A DNA stretch of 64,000 nt from Colias croceus (taxonomy: Eukaryota; Arthropoda; Insecta; Lepidoptera; Pieridae), in NCBI RefSeq assembly GCF_905220415.1, contig NC_059553.1, positions 7,712,501 through 7,776,500 on the forward strand, read 5' to 3'. This document shows, in pieces, positions 33,701 through 43,523 of the stretch; the stretch's first letter is position 1, and the number at the start of each line of letters is the position of its first letter. A program made the translations under genes and the position numbers. The notes below the pieces were generated by a model. The model saw only the letters and a program-made list of their open reading frames with translations, ran no database searches and had not been told where the DNA came from.

Positions 33701-34973
33701 ATAATATGAAACCATCAGTTTTTATGTTTTAATTCAAGTCATGTATTTTCAATTAGGTGACTGTATAGTTATATTTGATATTTTTGTTTTCATGGCATTC
33801 AAATCTATACATATAATAAATCTGTAGAAGGGTCAATTCTGTACATTGAAAATATTGAAAAAATAAATACCAGGGGGTGTTACTGGATCGATACCAAACC
33901 CAAATATGTGATTAAAAAAATTTTTGTCTGTCTGTATGTTCGGGCATCACGTGAAAACTAACGGTTCGATTTCGATGAAACTTGGTATAATTATACCTTA
34001 TTATCCTGGGCGTAAAATAGGATACTTTTTATTCTGGAAAAATATGTAGAAAAAAATTAATCTTAATTTTTCAGTTTTATCCATAGACGTTGTTCCGTAG
34101 AACCGCAAACACATGTTGCTTATAATTAAAGGCCTAGCCGTATTTGGGTCCAATAGATATTTATAAGATGTCATTGTCAGAGTTACTCAAAATGGAGAAA
34201 TAAACCATCCACGCGAAGACCGACATCCGCGCGGACGGAGCCGCGGGCGGAAGCTAGTGCTAAATAAATTGTATAGTTATCATTATTACATTAATTTTCC
34301 AATTGGAATACACCAACAATAGGTATTACTTTTTCATATCTTTATAAAAACAGCATACTCACATTGGTAAGTTTAAAGTTGGCCCAAGAATCATCTCTTA
34401 GGGTGACACCTTTGCAAACTACTTTTTGTCTTTCAGGTTGTACACCAGTTAAGGCAAAAATTTGTGCCTTGAACACCACTGGATCGTCATCTGTGTTGAC
34501 TTCCACACCAGGGAATGTCTCCTTACCCCATTTAACTTTTACTGTTGAAAGAAAAAAGTAAATTACTTACTCTCGATTTCAAACTAATTCTTTCTATAGT
34601 CCAAACTGTAATTCAAACATTTCTTAGATTATAGTTCAAGCAAAATAAATATATTCTAGAAATAAAAAGCATCTTTCTACGAATCAACAAAGCCGGCATT
34701 TTATTCGTGAAGTCATTTTATTCTTGTGATTTTATTCTTGACATTATTTCTGCTCTAGAAGAAAGTCGTTATGCCTAATTATGATTTAAATGAAACAAAT
34801 AATCAGCACTGCTTGGAACCCTTCGAAGCATCTACATTGTTCTTAAGAATAAAACAAAAGTTCTAAAAGTATTTCTTGTATTTAGAAACATCTTTCTAAC
34901 CTAGAAAATGCTATAGTGATTAAGCAAATTTGTTATTTCGAAAGCAAAATCACTCACCAGACACCTTAGGCAT
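24792..34973 (-). CDS. Usp14: Ubiquitin carboxyl-terminal hydrolase 14
   Basis: Eleven minus-strand exons: 34958-34973, 34363-34541, 33433-33540, 32840-32954, 31148-31394, 30520-30676, 29981-30046, 29510-29692, 29134-29242, 26116-26295 and 24792-24919. All have compatible phases and total 1488 nt, encoding 495 residues (human USP14 has 494). The N-terminus is a ubiquitin-like domain (about 1-75, beginning MPKVSG/VKVKWG). The Cys box GNTCYMNATVQCL places the catalytic Cys at 115; the QQDASECW motif is in exon 5; the His box GRSSSSGHYVAWV puts the catalytic His at 420; and LSGGGDWHCAYLLLYGP is the end of the fold. The enzyme trims ubiquitin chains at the 26S proteasome, activated when its UBL binds Rpn1. 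Exons 5 and 10 each have a tandem partial copy downstream (30976-31147, 25963-26074). The exon-10 donor used here, G|GTGTGT, is weak. Introns are crowded with transposons. Confidence 0.92.
25294..25413 (+). pseudogene. THAP-domain exon remnant
   Basis: Starting at ATG 25294 the frame reads MGHSTCCVVNCKNNG and then stops; one frame over, RQKWIAAVKRKNYFSPGRKS follows, ending at a GTATAA donor. C-x3-C followed by a basic W-containing helix is the opening of a THAP zinc-dependent DNA-binding domain, but the segment between them (normally the FP.LP stretch) is missing and the frame is broken. It lies inside Usp14 intron 10 on the opposite strand. It could derive from a THAP gene or a P-element-like transposase. 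Confidence 0.55.
25594..25769 (+). mobile_element. Helitron-like element (C family)
   Basis: It runs from TACTAATATTATAAAGCTGA to GAAACCGCGAAGCGCAGCTAG|T, with the family body GTTTGAACGCGTTAATCTCA in between. Other copies are at 33140-33321 and, inverted, 43410-43523. It lies in Usp14 intron 10. Confidence 0.65.
25963..26074 (-). repeat. Tandem duplicate of the 3' part of Usp14 exon 10
   Basis: About 112 bp identical to 26116-26227, covering the His-box region from SGHYVAW to the LSGGG exon end. It keeps the strong donor GTACGT, whereas the full-length exon now abuts GTGTGT. A GT-rich spacer of about 41 bp separates the copies. Reading straight through in the Usp14 frame meets TGA within the spacer. 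Identity means the duplication is recent or an assembly artefact. Confidence 0.85.
26356..26487. repeat. Inverted repeat of unknown family
   Basis: AAGCTATTGCATAGC at 26356-26370 pairs with GCTATGCAATAGCTT at 26473-26487, around a GC-rich core. It probably belongs to a dispersed repeat next to the MITE at 26510; the class is not recognised. Confidence 0.4.
26510..26860. mobile_element. 351-bp MITE with about 40-bp imperfect TIRs
   Basis: The left terminus AAGCTGAACGCGCACCTGTC pairs with the right terminus (reverse complement AAGTTGAACGCGCACCTTTC) and similarity continues for about 40 bp. ATTT flanks both ends as a possible target duplication. The (AAAT)n tail of the adjacent LINE starts immediately to the right, so the insertion order is interwoven. 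Located in Usp14 intron 9. Confidence 0.6.
26861..27730 (-). mobile_element. 5'-truncated LINE with reverse-transcriptase C-terminus
   Basis: A minus-strand open frame of about 204 codons (27102-27716) encodes the C-terminal part of a non-LTR reverse-transcriptase ORF2: DSKLKLTSHLD, ALVRSHLEFACVVWNPHH, and RIESIQRSFTRHLAF are typical of the Jockey/CR1 group. The RT catalytic palm is absent. After the ORF an AT-rich 3'UTR leads to an (AAAT)n tail at 26861-26880. The frame is intact, so the insertion may be fairly young. It lies in Usp14 intron 9 in the same orientation as the gene. Confidence 0.8.
27975..29048 (-). mobile_element. Miniature LTR retrotransposon (TRIM)
   Basis: Two direct 325-bp repeats (27975-28299 and 28724-29048) begin and end as TG...CA and flank a 424-bp noncoding interior. 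GTAT precedes the first (27971-27974) and follows the second (29049-29052), a 4-bp target duplication. The LTRs look identical by eye, which implies recent insertion or conversion. Read on the minus strand each LTR contains ACTATAAAAAGCC, a plausible TATA box, so minus is the likely orientation. Primer-binding and polypurine sites are not clear. The interior has a short internal repeat (GACATAGGCAC.ACGTTCGC, near 28432 and 28483). There is no gag or pol, so it depends on another element. Located in Usp14 intron 9. Confidence 0.85.
30181..30399. mobile_element. GC-rich MITE in Usp14 intron 6
   Basis: Termini GGGCGGCCGTACACGG and the reverse complement of CCGTGTACGGCCGCTC form about 14-bp inverted repeats, with further internal palindromic blocks (CTGCTCGAGC, GTCGCGACCG). 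AAAG appears at both flanks as a possible target duplication. It is strongly GC-rich within an AT-rich intron and noncoding. Confidence 0.65.
30976..31147 (-). repeat. Tandem duplicate of the 3' part of Usp14 exon 5
   Basis: A downstream copy of the last ~142 bp of exon 5 plus about 25 bp of intron. By eye about 18 bases differ, yet the translation stays open and differs at only about six residues (LHDAAPKLADWAYDGHLAQQ versus LHDAAPRLAEWGSDGHLAQQ). A GT donor (GTAGCT) follows in the same phase as exon 5. A weak acceptor (GCTGCAAG) would let it replace exon 5 in frame. It may be an alternative exon or a decaying copy. Confidence 0.75.
31527..32238 (+). repeat. Dimeric GGTTCCGTACC-family repeat
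   Basis: It starts GGGTTCCGTACCTC, carries (GTCC)n near 31580, and ends GTGCGCGAGTCCGACTCGCA followed by CTTGGTCGG and a T-run: the boundaries of a repeat widespread in Lepidoptera. The body contains two divergent copies (about 310 bp each) of a unit marked by ACTCAGGTCTA, CTTGAAATTTGG and AAGGAAAAATT. No ORF. Located in Usp14 intron 4. Confidence 0.65.
32642..32813 (-). mobile_element. Helitron-like element (D family)
   Basis: On the minus strand it ends GCGGGCGAAACCGCGGACGG followed by AAAGCTAG|T. Family marker GACAGAGAAAGTGACTTTGT lies at the other end. Copies of the same family are at 46154 and 49858. Located in Usp14 intron 4. Confidence 0.65.
33140..33321 (+). mobile_element. Helitron-like element (C family)
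   Basis: TACTAATATTATAAAGCTGA start and GGTGAAACCGCGGAGCATAG/CTAG end; same family as 25594. Located in Usp14 intron 3. Confidence 0.65.
33804..34257 (+). mobile_element. Full-length LEP1-like non-autonomous Helitron
   Basis: It starts 5'-TCTATACATATAATAAATCT after a host A and ends GACGGAGCCGCGGGCGGAAG-CTAG before a host T, the A|T insertion signature of Helitrons, with a GC-rich hairpin just before the 3' end. Length 454 bp; other copies are at 62815 (full length) and 48447 (internally deleted). Short open frames inside (GSILYIENIEKIN...) recur in every copy simply because the DNA is repeated. Located in Usp14 intron 2. Confidence 0.8.
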
Positions 34974-35229
34974 GGTTTATGTTTCTTAAAATTGCTTTTT
35001 ATTTGAAGAAAACAGAAAGTCCAACAATGTAAACTTATATTTTGAAAGTCACGATTTACTTGATTTGCAAGTTGACAGACGTCACAAGCGAAATCCAATG
35101 AATAAGGAATCACATGGAAGTGACATACCTACAAAAAAAGTGTGGCCGGCGCCATATTGCTTGTAACAAAACATGGCGGTGTTTAGTGCCGAGACTATAT
35201 CGATAAACATTATTATGTTTATCGATATA
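34974..35229. promoter_or_regulatory. Usp14 promoter region with DRE palindrome and YY1-like motifs
   Basis: Upstream of the Usp14 start. Two ATGGCG-type motifs (AATATGGCGCC on the minus strand at about 35150, ACATGGCGG on the plus strand at 35171) fit YY1/Pho. Further out, TATATCGATAAACA (35196-35209) and TGTTTATCGATATA (35216-35229) form a perfect 14-bp inverted repeat, each arm containing TATCGATA, the DRE bound by DREF/BEAF in insects. These motifs suit a housekeeping promoter. Confidence 0.5.
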
Positions 35230-35429
35230 AAAATAATGTTAATATATTTTTTTTGAAGTTATACTTCTTTTGGCGCGTAACTTGTAACGCGTGTACATAA
35301 ACACACACTCTTTTTTATTTATTTTAACTTTATTGTACAAAACATAGAAGTAAAATTACAAATGGAAAAAATGACAATGCCAATTAATAAAATTAAGTAT
35401 GACGATGGCTGCTCGTGACGGTAACACCT

Positions 35430-35489
35430 ATACAGGGTTACTTGTAAAACACCAGCAACCTCGCCGGACAAGATAGCTAACCCTGTATA
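35430..35489. repeat. 60-bp inverted repeat, possible MITE
   Basis: TATACAGGGTTA at 35430-35441 is the exact reverse complement of 35478-35489. Between them is a noncoding 36-bp segment. A solo miniature element is possible. Confidence 0.35.
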
Positions 35490-35716
35490 ATTTGATAAAT
35501 CCAGTTCAATTTTGACTTCGATATAAGGATTACGGTAGACTTACAATTTGGTAATTTCAGTTTTGAGGAATGTAATATAATGAAACAACATAATATATAC
35601 TAATATAGGTATATAATAGTATTTTATTACGATGAACAACACAATATACAGTAATTGTATTTATTTATTTATAAATAATAGACAAAAAAAACAATAATAT
35701 ATAATAATAGAGAAAA

Positions 35717-36700
35717 TTATAGAGCTAAACTATTTTGTGTAGCCTGGAATGCACTCAGATACACTCTGTTCATTTTTGAGTTCGGGATTTGAGGCTCAAC
35801 TGGTACCTGGAAATGAAATGTCACAGTTTACATTAACTAGCATTGTTCACTTTACATTTAAACTAAAATGCAATACATTTTAATTAAAAGGGCAATGCTG
35901 ATGGTTTGAAATTAATATCAACATTAGGGCTTACAATAGCGGAACTTGAATTTATATTTTTGGTTTTATGGCATTGAAATGCTTTATAAATATAAATTTA
36001 TAAAGAATAGAAAAATAACTTAAAACACCCCATGTATTTAAAGTAAATTGCACTTTCCCTCAGTCAATAACATTTCAACAACCAAATATCACCCAAGTTT
36101 GTACTAAAAAAAATCATATAAAACCATCTCAGTTTGTTCACAGGCCTCCTTCAAAATAGGAGAAACGTTAGATTATAAATGACAGCCCTAAATCTAAATA
36201 AAAAGACCAAAAGTAAATTGGAAGACATCACGTGTCTACAGATAAAAACCTCACCCTGTGTGAATGCAGCGGCAGACATACTGGTATAGCATCATCGTGC
36301 AGACTAATCACATCCATTGTTCTATTGAAAGCACTTTCGGGGAAATGTAGGGAACATACTATGATATTATATCCTTTACATTTGGCTTGATATTTTCATT
36401 TTCAATTGCTTCTAACCATTCTCCTTTTCTATTTTCACTTCTTGGTAACCTTCAAAAAATGAATTTTTAGGTTATTATAATTTTAGTCCTGACCTGACTT
36501 ATTTATAAATATATTTTTAAAGTACCTACTATAAAAGCGATTAATCTTACTTAAGTTAAAATTCATATTAGGTAAATTTAAGTGTTTTATTTTTCCTTCT
36601 GCTGCTCTTGGCAAAATTAATTTGTTATTTTGGAAGTGTATTCACCAAAGCAACTATTCTTAAGATTAATGACACAGCCTTGGGAGACGCACGTCTTCAT
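35717..36700 (-). pseudogene. THAP-domain gene, apparently frameshifted
   Basis: From an ATG at 36700 the frame reads MKTCVSQGCVINLKNSCFGE (C-x4-C, the THAP zinc start) and then meets a stop. A second segment (36255-36449, after a GAAG acceptor) reads LPRSENRKGEWLEAIENENI and, after a shift of frame near 36360, VCSLHFPESAFNRTMDVISL, the C-x2-H half of the THAP zinc site. It continues to a GTGAGG donor. A last exon (35717-35806) adds VPVEPQIPNSKMNRVYLSAF and a stop. The pieces follow THAP order (C-x-C, LP.....W, C..H), but the frame break and the lack of an in-phase donor after the first piece argue for a pseudogene or a local assembly indel. A real gene with one sequencing error remains possible. 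Confidence 0.5.
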
Positions 36701-37501
36701 CGAACATTTTGCTGATGTCGATATTATAAGTCATCACTAGCACCCAAATTCATTATTTTACTAGTACGAAAATATACAAAATAAAGCTATATTTGGTAAC
36801 AATTTTACACTGAACATAGTCTGTGAATACTCCTCAATTCAATATACATGAAAATAAGTAAATCAGCAAAGTAATAACTAATATTTCAGTCAAAACGTAT
36901 ACATACCGGTGCAAAGACAAACTTTTCTAGTTTTCATTCTTTCCGGAGCCACATCCCACAATACTGCGCTTTGGTATTATGCCACTATTTGTCCTTGACC
37001 ACTCTATATGTTTTAGACACAAATGTTTGTCACAATCACAAAAATATTCAATATTTTTCAATGTTTACTACGGAGCAATGACAGAGCATGTACATCATAA
37101 TAACGAGAACATAAAATGGCGCCCGGCCACAGTAGGTATTTGAGCTAACTTCAAATGTCAAACGGTATAGAATTAGCACTGACTGACGTATAGTCATATA
37201 TTTTCACTTAGCAGAATATTCATTAGTTAGAAAGAGACAGTATTCGTTTTATTATTTCGGTATCGAAATGCATGATATTTGTATAATCAGTTGTTTGTAT
37301 AGAACATTATGCCCTGTCCATAGGATTCCTTAGTCATTGGCGAAATCAGCAGTTTAAAAAGTTTGCCAACAACTGCGTTCGAATACTCGTATCAATTTAT
37401 GATGACTCTGATGCACACAAAGTCATCAAATAATAATTTCGGAATCATCTTTTAACTAATTTTAAAAAACATTTAATAATATTTTTATGATGCTGTATCA
37501 A

Positions 37502-37606
37502 AAATTTTATAATCTGATTCCGATTTTTTTTTTTACTCACCAACTCCTTGGAGTAAAGATGTAATTTGGTGAGTAAAAAATAAAATCGGAATCAGATTAT
37601 AAAATT
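37502..37606. repeat. 105-bp hairpin with ~41-bp arms
   Basis: AATTTTATAATCTGATTCCG... through ACTCACCAA (37502-37543) pairs almost perfectly with TTGGTGAGTAAAAAATAAAA... (37566-37606). The 22-bp loop contains its own CTCCTTGGAG palindrome. It lies 4 bp from the next element. Confidence 0.6.
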
Positions 37607-37610
37607 ATTA

Positions 37611-37829
37611 GACCGGGAGATATTGACACAAAATTTCGAGTCATTTGTAACAGGATGGCGGTTCTACAGGGGTCTTAGTACGCAATGATAAAACGGAAAA
37701 TGATGGTGTGAACGCTGGTACCAGCGGCTTATTCGCGTGGGCGTTAGTCGAACTCGTCGGAAAAATAGCGAAAGTCAAACGATTTTTAACACAAAAATTT
37801 TAGAATTTTTGTGTCCATATCTCCCGGTC
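37611..37829. mobile_element. Tc1/mariner-type MITE with TA target duplication
   Basis: GACCGGGAGATATTGACACA at the left and the reverse complement of TGTGTCCATATCTCCCGGTC at the right form about 25-bp inverted repeats with one mismatch. TA lies directly outside both ends (37609-37610, 37830-37831). The 219-bp element is noncoding. Confidence 0.7.
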
Positions 37830-38493
37830 TATATTTTTTCCCATTATAAAACTACACCTCGCTCATTACTCATTAGACATTAGCACAGAACAAGTAATCA
37901 TTAGTCATTAGTATCACAAATTATGATCTCAGATCTCATGCTCACCCACGCACACAGAACACTAGTACTCCTAGCCAAAGCTCCTAGCGGCTACGCATTT
38001 TCGTCAAAAGAAGGAATGTTTTTGTAAGTCATTTTCATCGCTGCTTCGCTCCTATTGATTATAGTCCTGGAAGATCTTATTTGTTTCCAGTTATTTTCCT
38101 CATCCATGATCCAAGTATAGACAAATCCAACATCAAACAACAATTAAAAATTCATTCAAATTCGTTCAGCAGTTCGTGAGGTAAATAGATTACTTAGAGG
38201 TAAGTATATATACTATTAATTACTTACATTTCGCTCAGTTATTTTCAAACTAATAAAAAAGCACAGTGTAGATTAAGTACAAACTATCTATGATGTAATG
38301 CCCAAATTTTATTCTATGTTAAGTACAAATTTATTTTAATGGAAATAAATAAGGTTTTGTAGCCGTAAAAGCCTAACAGACGGACAGAGTAACTTTCGCA
38401 TTAATTATAATATGTAGTAGCGAAACGAATGTATTCTTCCGACATGTTCCTGATTTCCTGCATATTACAAGTGATAATTGCGTTAATAAAAAC

Positions 38494-38710
38494 AACCGAC
38501 TTCAAACTTGCACTTGCAAAAATGCCCATAAAATAAAAACTACTGGGCCTATCCGAATAAATTTTTATGGGACCAATTCAACACCATCCCGCGTCGAACA
38601 AAAAAAGAATCACGTAAATCGGTTCAGAAACCTCGGAGGAATCGGTGTACATACATAAAAAAAAACACACCGGCCGAATTGATAACCTCCTCCTTTTTTT
38701 GAAGTCGGTT
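38494..38710 (+). mobile_element. AACCGACTTC inverted-repeat element
   Basis: It begins AACCGACTTCAAACTTG and ends TTTTTTTGAAGTCGGTT, 13-bp inverted termini, with AAATCGGTTCAGAAACCTCG inside. A truncated minus-strand copy is at 58427-58575. It is typical of a dispersed lepidopteran repeat; its class is not certain. Confidence 0.65.
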
Positions 38711-39349
38711 AAAAATTAGGGGATGTTAAAGAATATTACGCCTGGTACGAAATATGCACAAATAACTTACATAAGTTACTTAATGATCTAAGCACATAAC
38801 CTTATACAATTTTACTACAGAATGAATTATGATATTAGAATGCTACAAATAAAAATAATACTAGGTATAATAAAAAGTGTTAATCGACATTGTATACGCT
38901 TTATAAGCATGATAATAAATCCAAAGTGTTGTAATAACAATGTATTCATACCTAATATTATGTACCTATGTACTGAAAACTATCTAATGGTACAAATTAG
39001 AAATTTATGAAACTACTTAGCCACTATCATTTATCAATAATTTTTATTATCAAAATGAGAATAACCAGGAAATAAGACTTGGTAAATATATTTCAGGAAA
39101 GCTTTAATTTATAAGAAGTTTCTGTTGTATGTGATAACTCAATGACCTATAATAGCTCTTTTATATTATATCATAGTGCATTAAGTCAGGAATTACATGC
39201 CAGTAAACTTAATATAAATCGGTTCAATAATTTATCAGCATGGATTGGCATGGATGCATGCAACTAACATATCTACTAGGTAGGTATCTAACTATCTAGT
39301 AATATGTCATTATTCATTACGAAACATAATAGGAAAGCTTCATAATTAG

Positions 39350-39652
39350 TTCAGAGGCAGATCCCCAAGCTGCGTTCGTTCGATGAACTTTCGCGACGAA
39401 GCCTGTGGTCACAGATTATGTAGGGCCTGAGGTTGCGCGCGCGGCGCCCGCACTCCGCAGGCTGTAACCACTATAACATTGAAGTTTGAACATTCACACG
39501 CCCGCGCCATGCCGCTAGTCAGTTTCCACACTAATTTCAGAAAGTGTGCACGTACCTAACTTTTGTGTGTGTTATTTTATAAATTGTGTAAAGTTGTGTT
39601 GTGTCGTGTGTGTGGATTGTTACGGCATGGTGCATCCGTACCAAAGCTTTAA
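39350..39652 (+). promoter_or_regulatory. Candidate promoter and 5'UTR exon, possibly of Rab23
   Basis: A GC-rich block (TTGCGCGCGCGGCGCCCGCA near 39434) is followed by a transcript-like segment ending in a perfect donor GTAAGT at 39653. An ATG at 39627 opens MVHPYQSF, but the phase-2 donor joined to the Rab23 acceptor at 62380 would hit a stop at once, so the segment would act as 5'UTR with a short upstream ORF. Part of it (39521-39593) is duplicated at 40927-41000. Linkage to Rab23 across a 22.7-kb intron is inference. Confidence 0.35.
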
Positions 39653-40521
39653 GTAAGTTCGCGAACTTTAGCGGACCATTTTTAATTATGCATGTGAGAT
39701 TCTTGGTGGCTGATGATTTCTTTATATTTTTATGGCAAATATTGTTGTGTTTCCAATTATTATGAAGGTTCACAGGTGTTCGGTCTTTTGTGAAGAAATT
39801 ATACATTTTTAATTGAATTTAAATATTAAGTTGTACCTACTAATCAACGTCCGCTTCGCTAGGTTTTCAAAACAGCTTTTAATGTATTGATTAGGAACAA
39901 TTATTTTAGTAGTTAGATCATTTAGAAACTAGAAAACCGGTATTAGCTCTATTCCTAATACGTATATCGGCACCTACTCATGCATTTAACATTTTGTTGT
40001 TCACTACCTTTTGCATTGTATAATATACAAACGCTGTACCGCGCATTACAAACGCGGGCAAAAGCAAGTAGGTAGCACTGCAAAGCATGAAGTATCATCA
40101 AAATCAACGGATTTTTGCTGAACGCGGTAGTTTTCGCGTGAATGAGTTACAAATTTTATACAGTAACACAGTCTTTCAAACTTTCGCGCTTATGCGCTTA
40201 TCGCGCGTAGGAACTGGAATATTAGGGTCGAAAATATATGGTCGAAATTCATATTATGCGAATTTCAGAAGGAAGGTTCCGTTTATATCACAATACAATT
40301 TAGATATTATAGGTACCAAATTTATTGGGTCGCGTTAGAGTAAATATTCTATGGTGTTGGAAAGTCGATTTAGGTTAGTATATGTACCTAGGTACCTAGG
40401 TACCAACATAAAATCTGGGTTCATTCATTTTTCATCATTTTCTCATTACTGTTTTGAAGCAATGATTAGTATCAATCAAGAAGCACATCCACATCCATAC
40501 TAATAGATAGGTACATACCTA

Positions 40522-40748
40522 TAATAAATGCGAAAGTAACTCTGTCTGTCTGTCTGTTACTCAATCACGCCTTTATAACTACTGAACCAATTTGCATGGA
40601 ATTTGGTATAGAGATATTTTGATACCAGAGAAAGGACATAGACTACTTTTTACCCTAAGAAATAAGATAGGTTTTATCCAAGGGAACGGGAACTAGGTAT
40701 GCGGAATTTTCTTTGACTGCGCGGGCGAAGCTGTGGGTGGAAAGCTAG
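40522..40748 (+). mobile_element. Helitron-like element (B family)
   Basis: AATAAATGCGAAAGTAACTC, a (CTGT)n run, GGAACGGGAACTA, and a 3' end TGCGCGGGCGAAGCTGTGGG...GCTAG|T. Same family as the inverted copy at 45183 and copies at 48790 and 59336. Confidence 0.65.
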
Positions 40749-40926
40749 TTCGTTATAAACGCACATTAAGTTCATTAAAATCATAAATGATCTCGACCTC
40801 TGATGGGAGATCTCGAAAAAAGGACAATAGCCTGTGAGCCATTTACCTATATATCTATCCAAATCCATATATTGTGCAGGTAGGTACCTACCTATTCTAT
40901 TTCCCAGATTCATAGAGCCTTTCATA

Positions 40927-41000
40927 AGTTTCCACACTAATTTCAGAAAGTGTGCACGTAGCCTAACTTTTGTGTGTGCTATTTTATAAATTGTGTAAAG
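40927..41000 (+). repeat. Duplicate of the candidate 5'UTR segment
   Basis: AGTTTCCACACTAATTTCAG... through TTGTGTAAAG repeats 39521-39593 with one inserted base and one substitution, 1.4 kb downstream in the same orientation. The flanks differ. No known transposon termini were seen around either copy. Confidence 0.7.
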
Positions 41001-43409
41001 TCTACGTCTTATCTGAGACAATGTTTTTTTTTGGAATTTCGCTTGCACATTTCCTAAAAGTCTCTAAAATTTAAAGATTGGTATACATACTTACAAAAAG
41101 TGAACACTTCAAAAATATACGTAACTATGTAGTTATAGTTAAAACAATGCAGGTATTTTGAGAACAACATTCTCTACAGAAAACATTTCCAAAAACAAAT
41201 TGTGATTACGAACATGAATTACTGCAAGTAATTTAGGGCGACCATCTTTCGCTTAATTACACGTTCAATGTGAACTCAATTGTATTTGTTATAAATTATT
41301 TCCTAGTAGTTTTCGGTTATGTATAATTATAAGAGCACAATACAACAATTCCGCTGTAAGAAACCGCCATTTAGTATATTGCGATTTGCGAATGTAATTA
41401 ATCAGTAGTGGACTGTGGAAGGTCGTCAAGTCGCAAAAAGCATCTGACGAGATGTGGACGGAGATGTCAGACATTAATGTCAATGGAAATAAGTAATGCT
41501 AGTTCTTACACCCGGATTTACTTGCATTTTCTTGCGTAAGCGCGCTCTCCATTCCATCTTATTTTATTTCCGCTACAATAAGCTTTAAGCTTCTCCGGAC
41601 AGAGAGCTTTGAATTAATAATAAGTACTTAACTATTTAGATTATTAGATATTTTATTCCAATATGAAGGATATTTTGAGTAAAAAATCATTCGTTCCAAA
41701 ATATCTATGTTTATGAAATAGTTCCTTCTATAGTTTCCTCGTCAAAAAAATGTGTAGCCTCTAGCCAAGTATGTCATTTATTTACACGTAGGTAGGTATA
41801 AACGTAGGAGTTTCTTAGTATTCCTGTTGTAAGACGGTTAAAGTTATCGTAATACGCGACAAGCATATTAATTTAATAAGGTAGAGGTACCCAATAACAC
41901 GTCTTTCGTAAATATCACATACCTCCCTGTCTAAATTGAAACTGTCTAAATTGTACGTAGTAAATTACGCGTTTTCCTATTTTTAAAATCGGAGGGAAAA
42001 CCAAATTACGAATAAAACAAAACTAATGTACCTAGGTACATTCCAAAAAATCCCACCAATCTATATTTTCAACTAGTTAAAGTATACATAATATCAAACT
42101 AACGCCATAAGCATATTGAAACGTTTCAAAGAAATTCTTAATATGATCGATATACGCATTTAAATGACTTCGATAACAATCAATAAACTAGGTATATCGT
42201 ATCATTCTCAAAACGTGAAAGTATTATGTTAAGCTTGATATTCTATGCTTGGGAGCTTTTTGCAGCTCTGTGAAGAATTTGTAATGACCGGCCAGGATCA
42301 TCTACCTGCACTAATGGCCATTTCTAAATCTATGACATTCCTTTAACGATTAAACTTAGCATGAATAATGAATGGGGTTTATTTTCAACAGTTGTCCGCG
42401 TGATTAAAATAAATAAAACATGAAATTTATTCGCTACAACATTAACCTACTTTGGTATCATTCGCTATTTATAACAATTTTGTGTTTTACTATAATGTAT
42501 GTAAGATTTTAGTTCATATTTTTACGAAAATTCCTAAGAATTTCCATTTTCAGAAAAAATTCAAAATTCATAAGTATTCTCGGATTTTTTAGTATCGTCG
42601 GTATTCTCTACAAAAGTAAGTAAAGTACTTTTATGAAACAAAAAAAAAACACGGCATTAATTAGGTAACTACTTCACAATTGTTTTAAATAATTAAATAT
42701 ATAACGAGCACCTTCTTTTGACTATCTTTTATTGAAAAATACTGCCTAGGATATACTTTTTGTAACAAGACTGGCAGGATTTGTAAAAGTTGTTATTAAT
42801 AATTGAAACGGGACCTTCATAACCTCGTTGGAAATATCAAAATAGTCAAGACATGTTTCCAAATACGAATTTATCGAGCTGTTGGAGACAGTTATGACTT
42901 CGAGCTTCGTTTAAAAACAGAGCCTGTTCACACTTATATATTTTATAGACTGCAAATATTTTATCACATTTATTTTTATCTAATTATGTATATTACAACT
43001 TATAACGCAAAATCTACCGTAAATAATGTAGAAGAACGTAAACAGAAGTTATGAGACAAAGGTAAAGGGATACATCAATTCCATCAACGATGGGATCTAA
43101 ACTGAACTAGGTATTAGGTATTTAAATCATTTTTTTAGTGAAAACGAATAGATTTATTACCGATAAGTACTATAATATTTATTACAACCATTTAATCTTG
43201 TTCACAAATGGACAATTGCGAAACTAAAAGTAATGATCGTCTAATAAATAGTCAATACCGTAACTGGAACTTATTCGAATATTGTGAAATAGGCGTGTTT
43301 TATGTTATTTTATAACATAACTGTGTAAAAGTTGGTTTTGCGATACAGACTTGAAGGTTATTAGTTGTTATAAGTATATTATACTTATGAACATACAATA
43401 TATAATAGT

Positions 43410-43523
43410 TACCTCGCTAAATGAGCTTTCTAACACGCGAAAGAATTTTTTAAATCGGCCCAGTAGTTCCCGAGATAAGCGCGTTCAAACAAACAAACTC
43501 TTCAGCTCTATAATATTAGTATA
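43410..43523 (-). mobile_element. Partial Helitron-like element (C family)
   Basis: Only the 5' part is present in inverted orientation: reverse complement TACTAATATTATAGAGCTGA then GTTTGTTTGAACGCGCTTAT. The GC hairpin end is missing. Confidence 0.55.

Larger units (their letters stand above)
36701..39349. other. Gene-free stretch with small inverted-repeat elements
   Basis: No exon recognised. It contains a 105-bp hairpin at 37502-37606, a TA-flanked MITE at 37611-37829 and an AACCGACTTC-family element at 38494-38710; the remainder is AT-rich single-copy-looking DNA. Confidence 0.5.

Noticed and set aside
39627..39652. MVHPYQSF as the true Rab23 N-terminus
   Set aside because: Joining its phase-2 donor to the Rab23 acceptor at 62380 gives a stop within a few codons; at most it is an upstream ORF.
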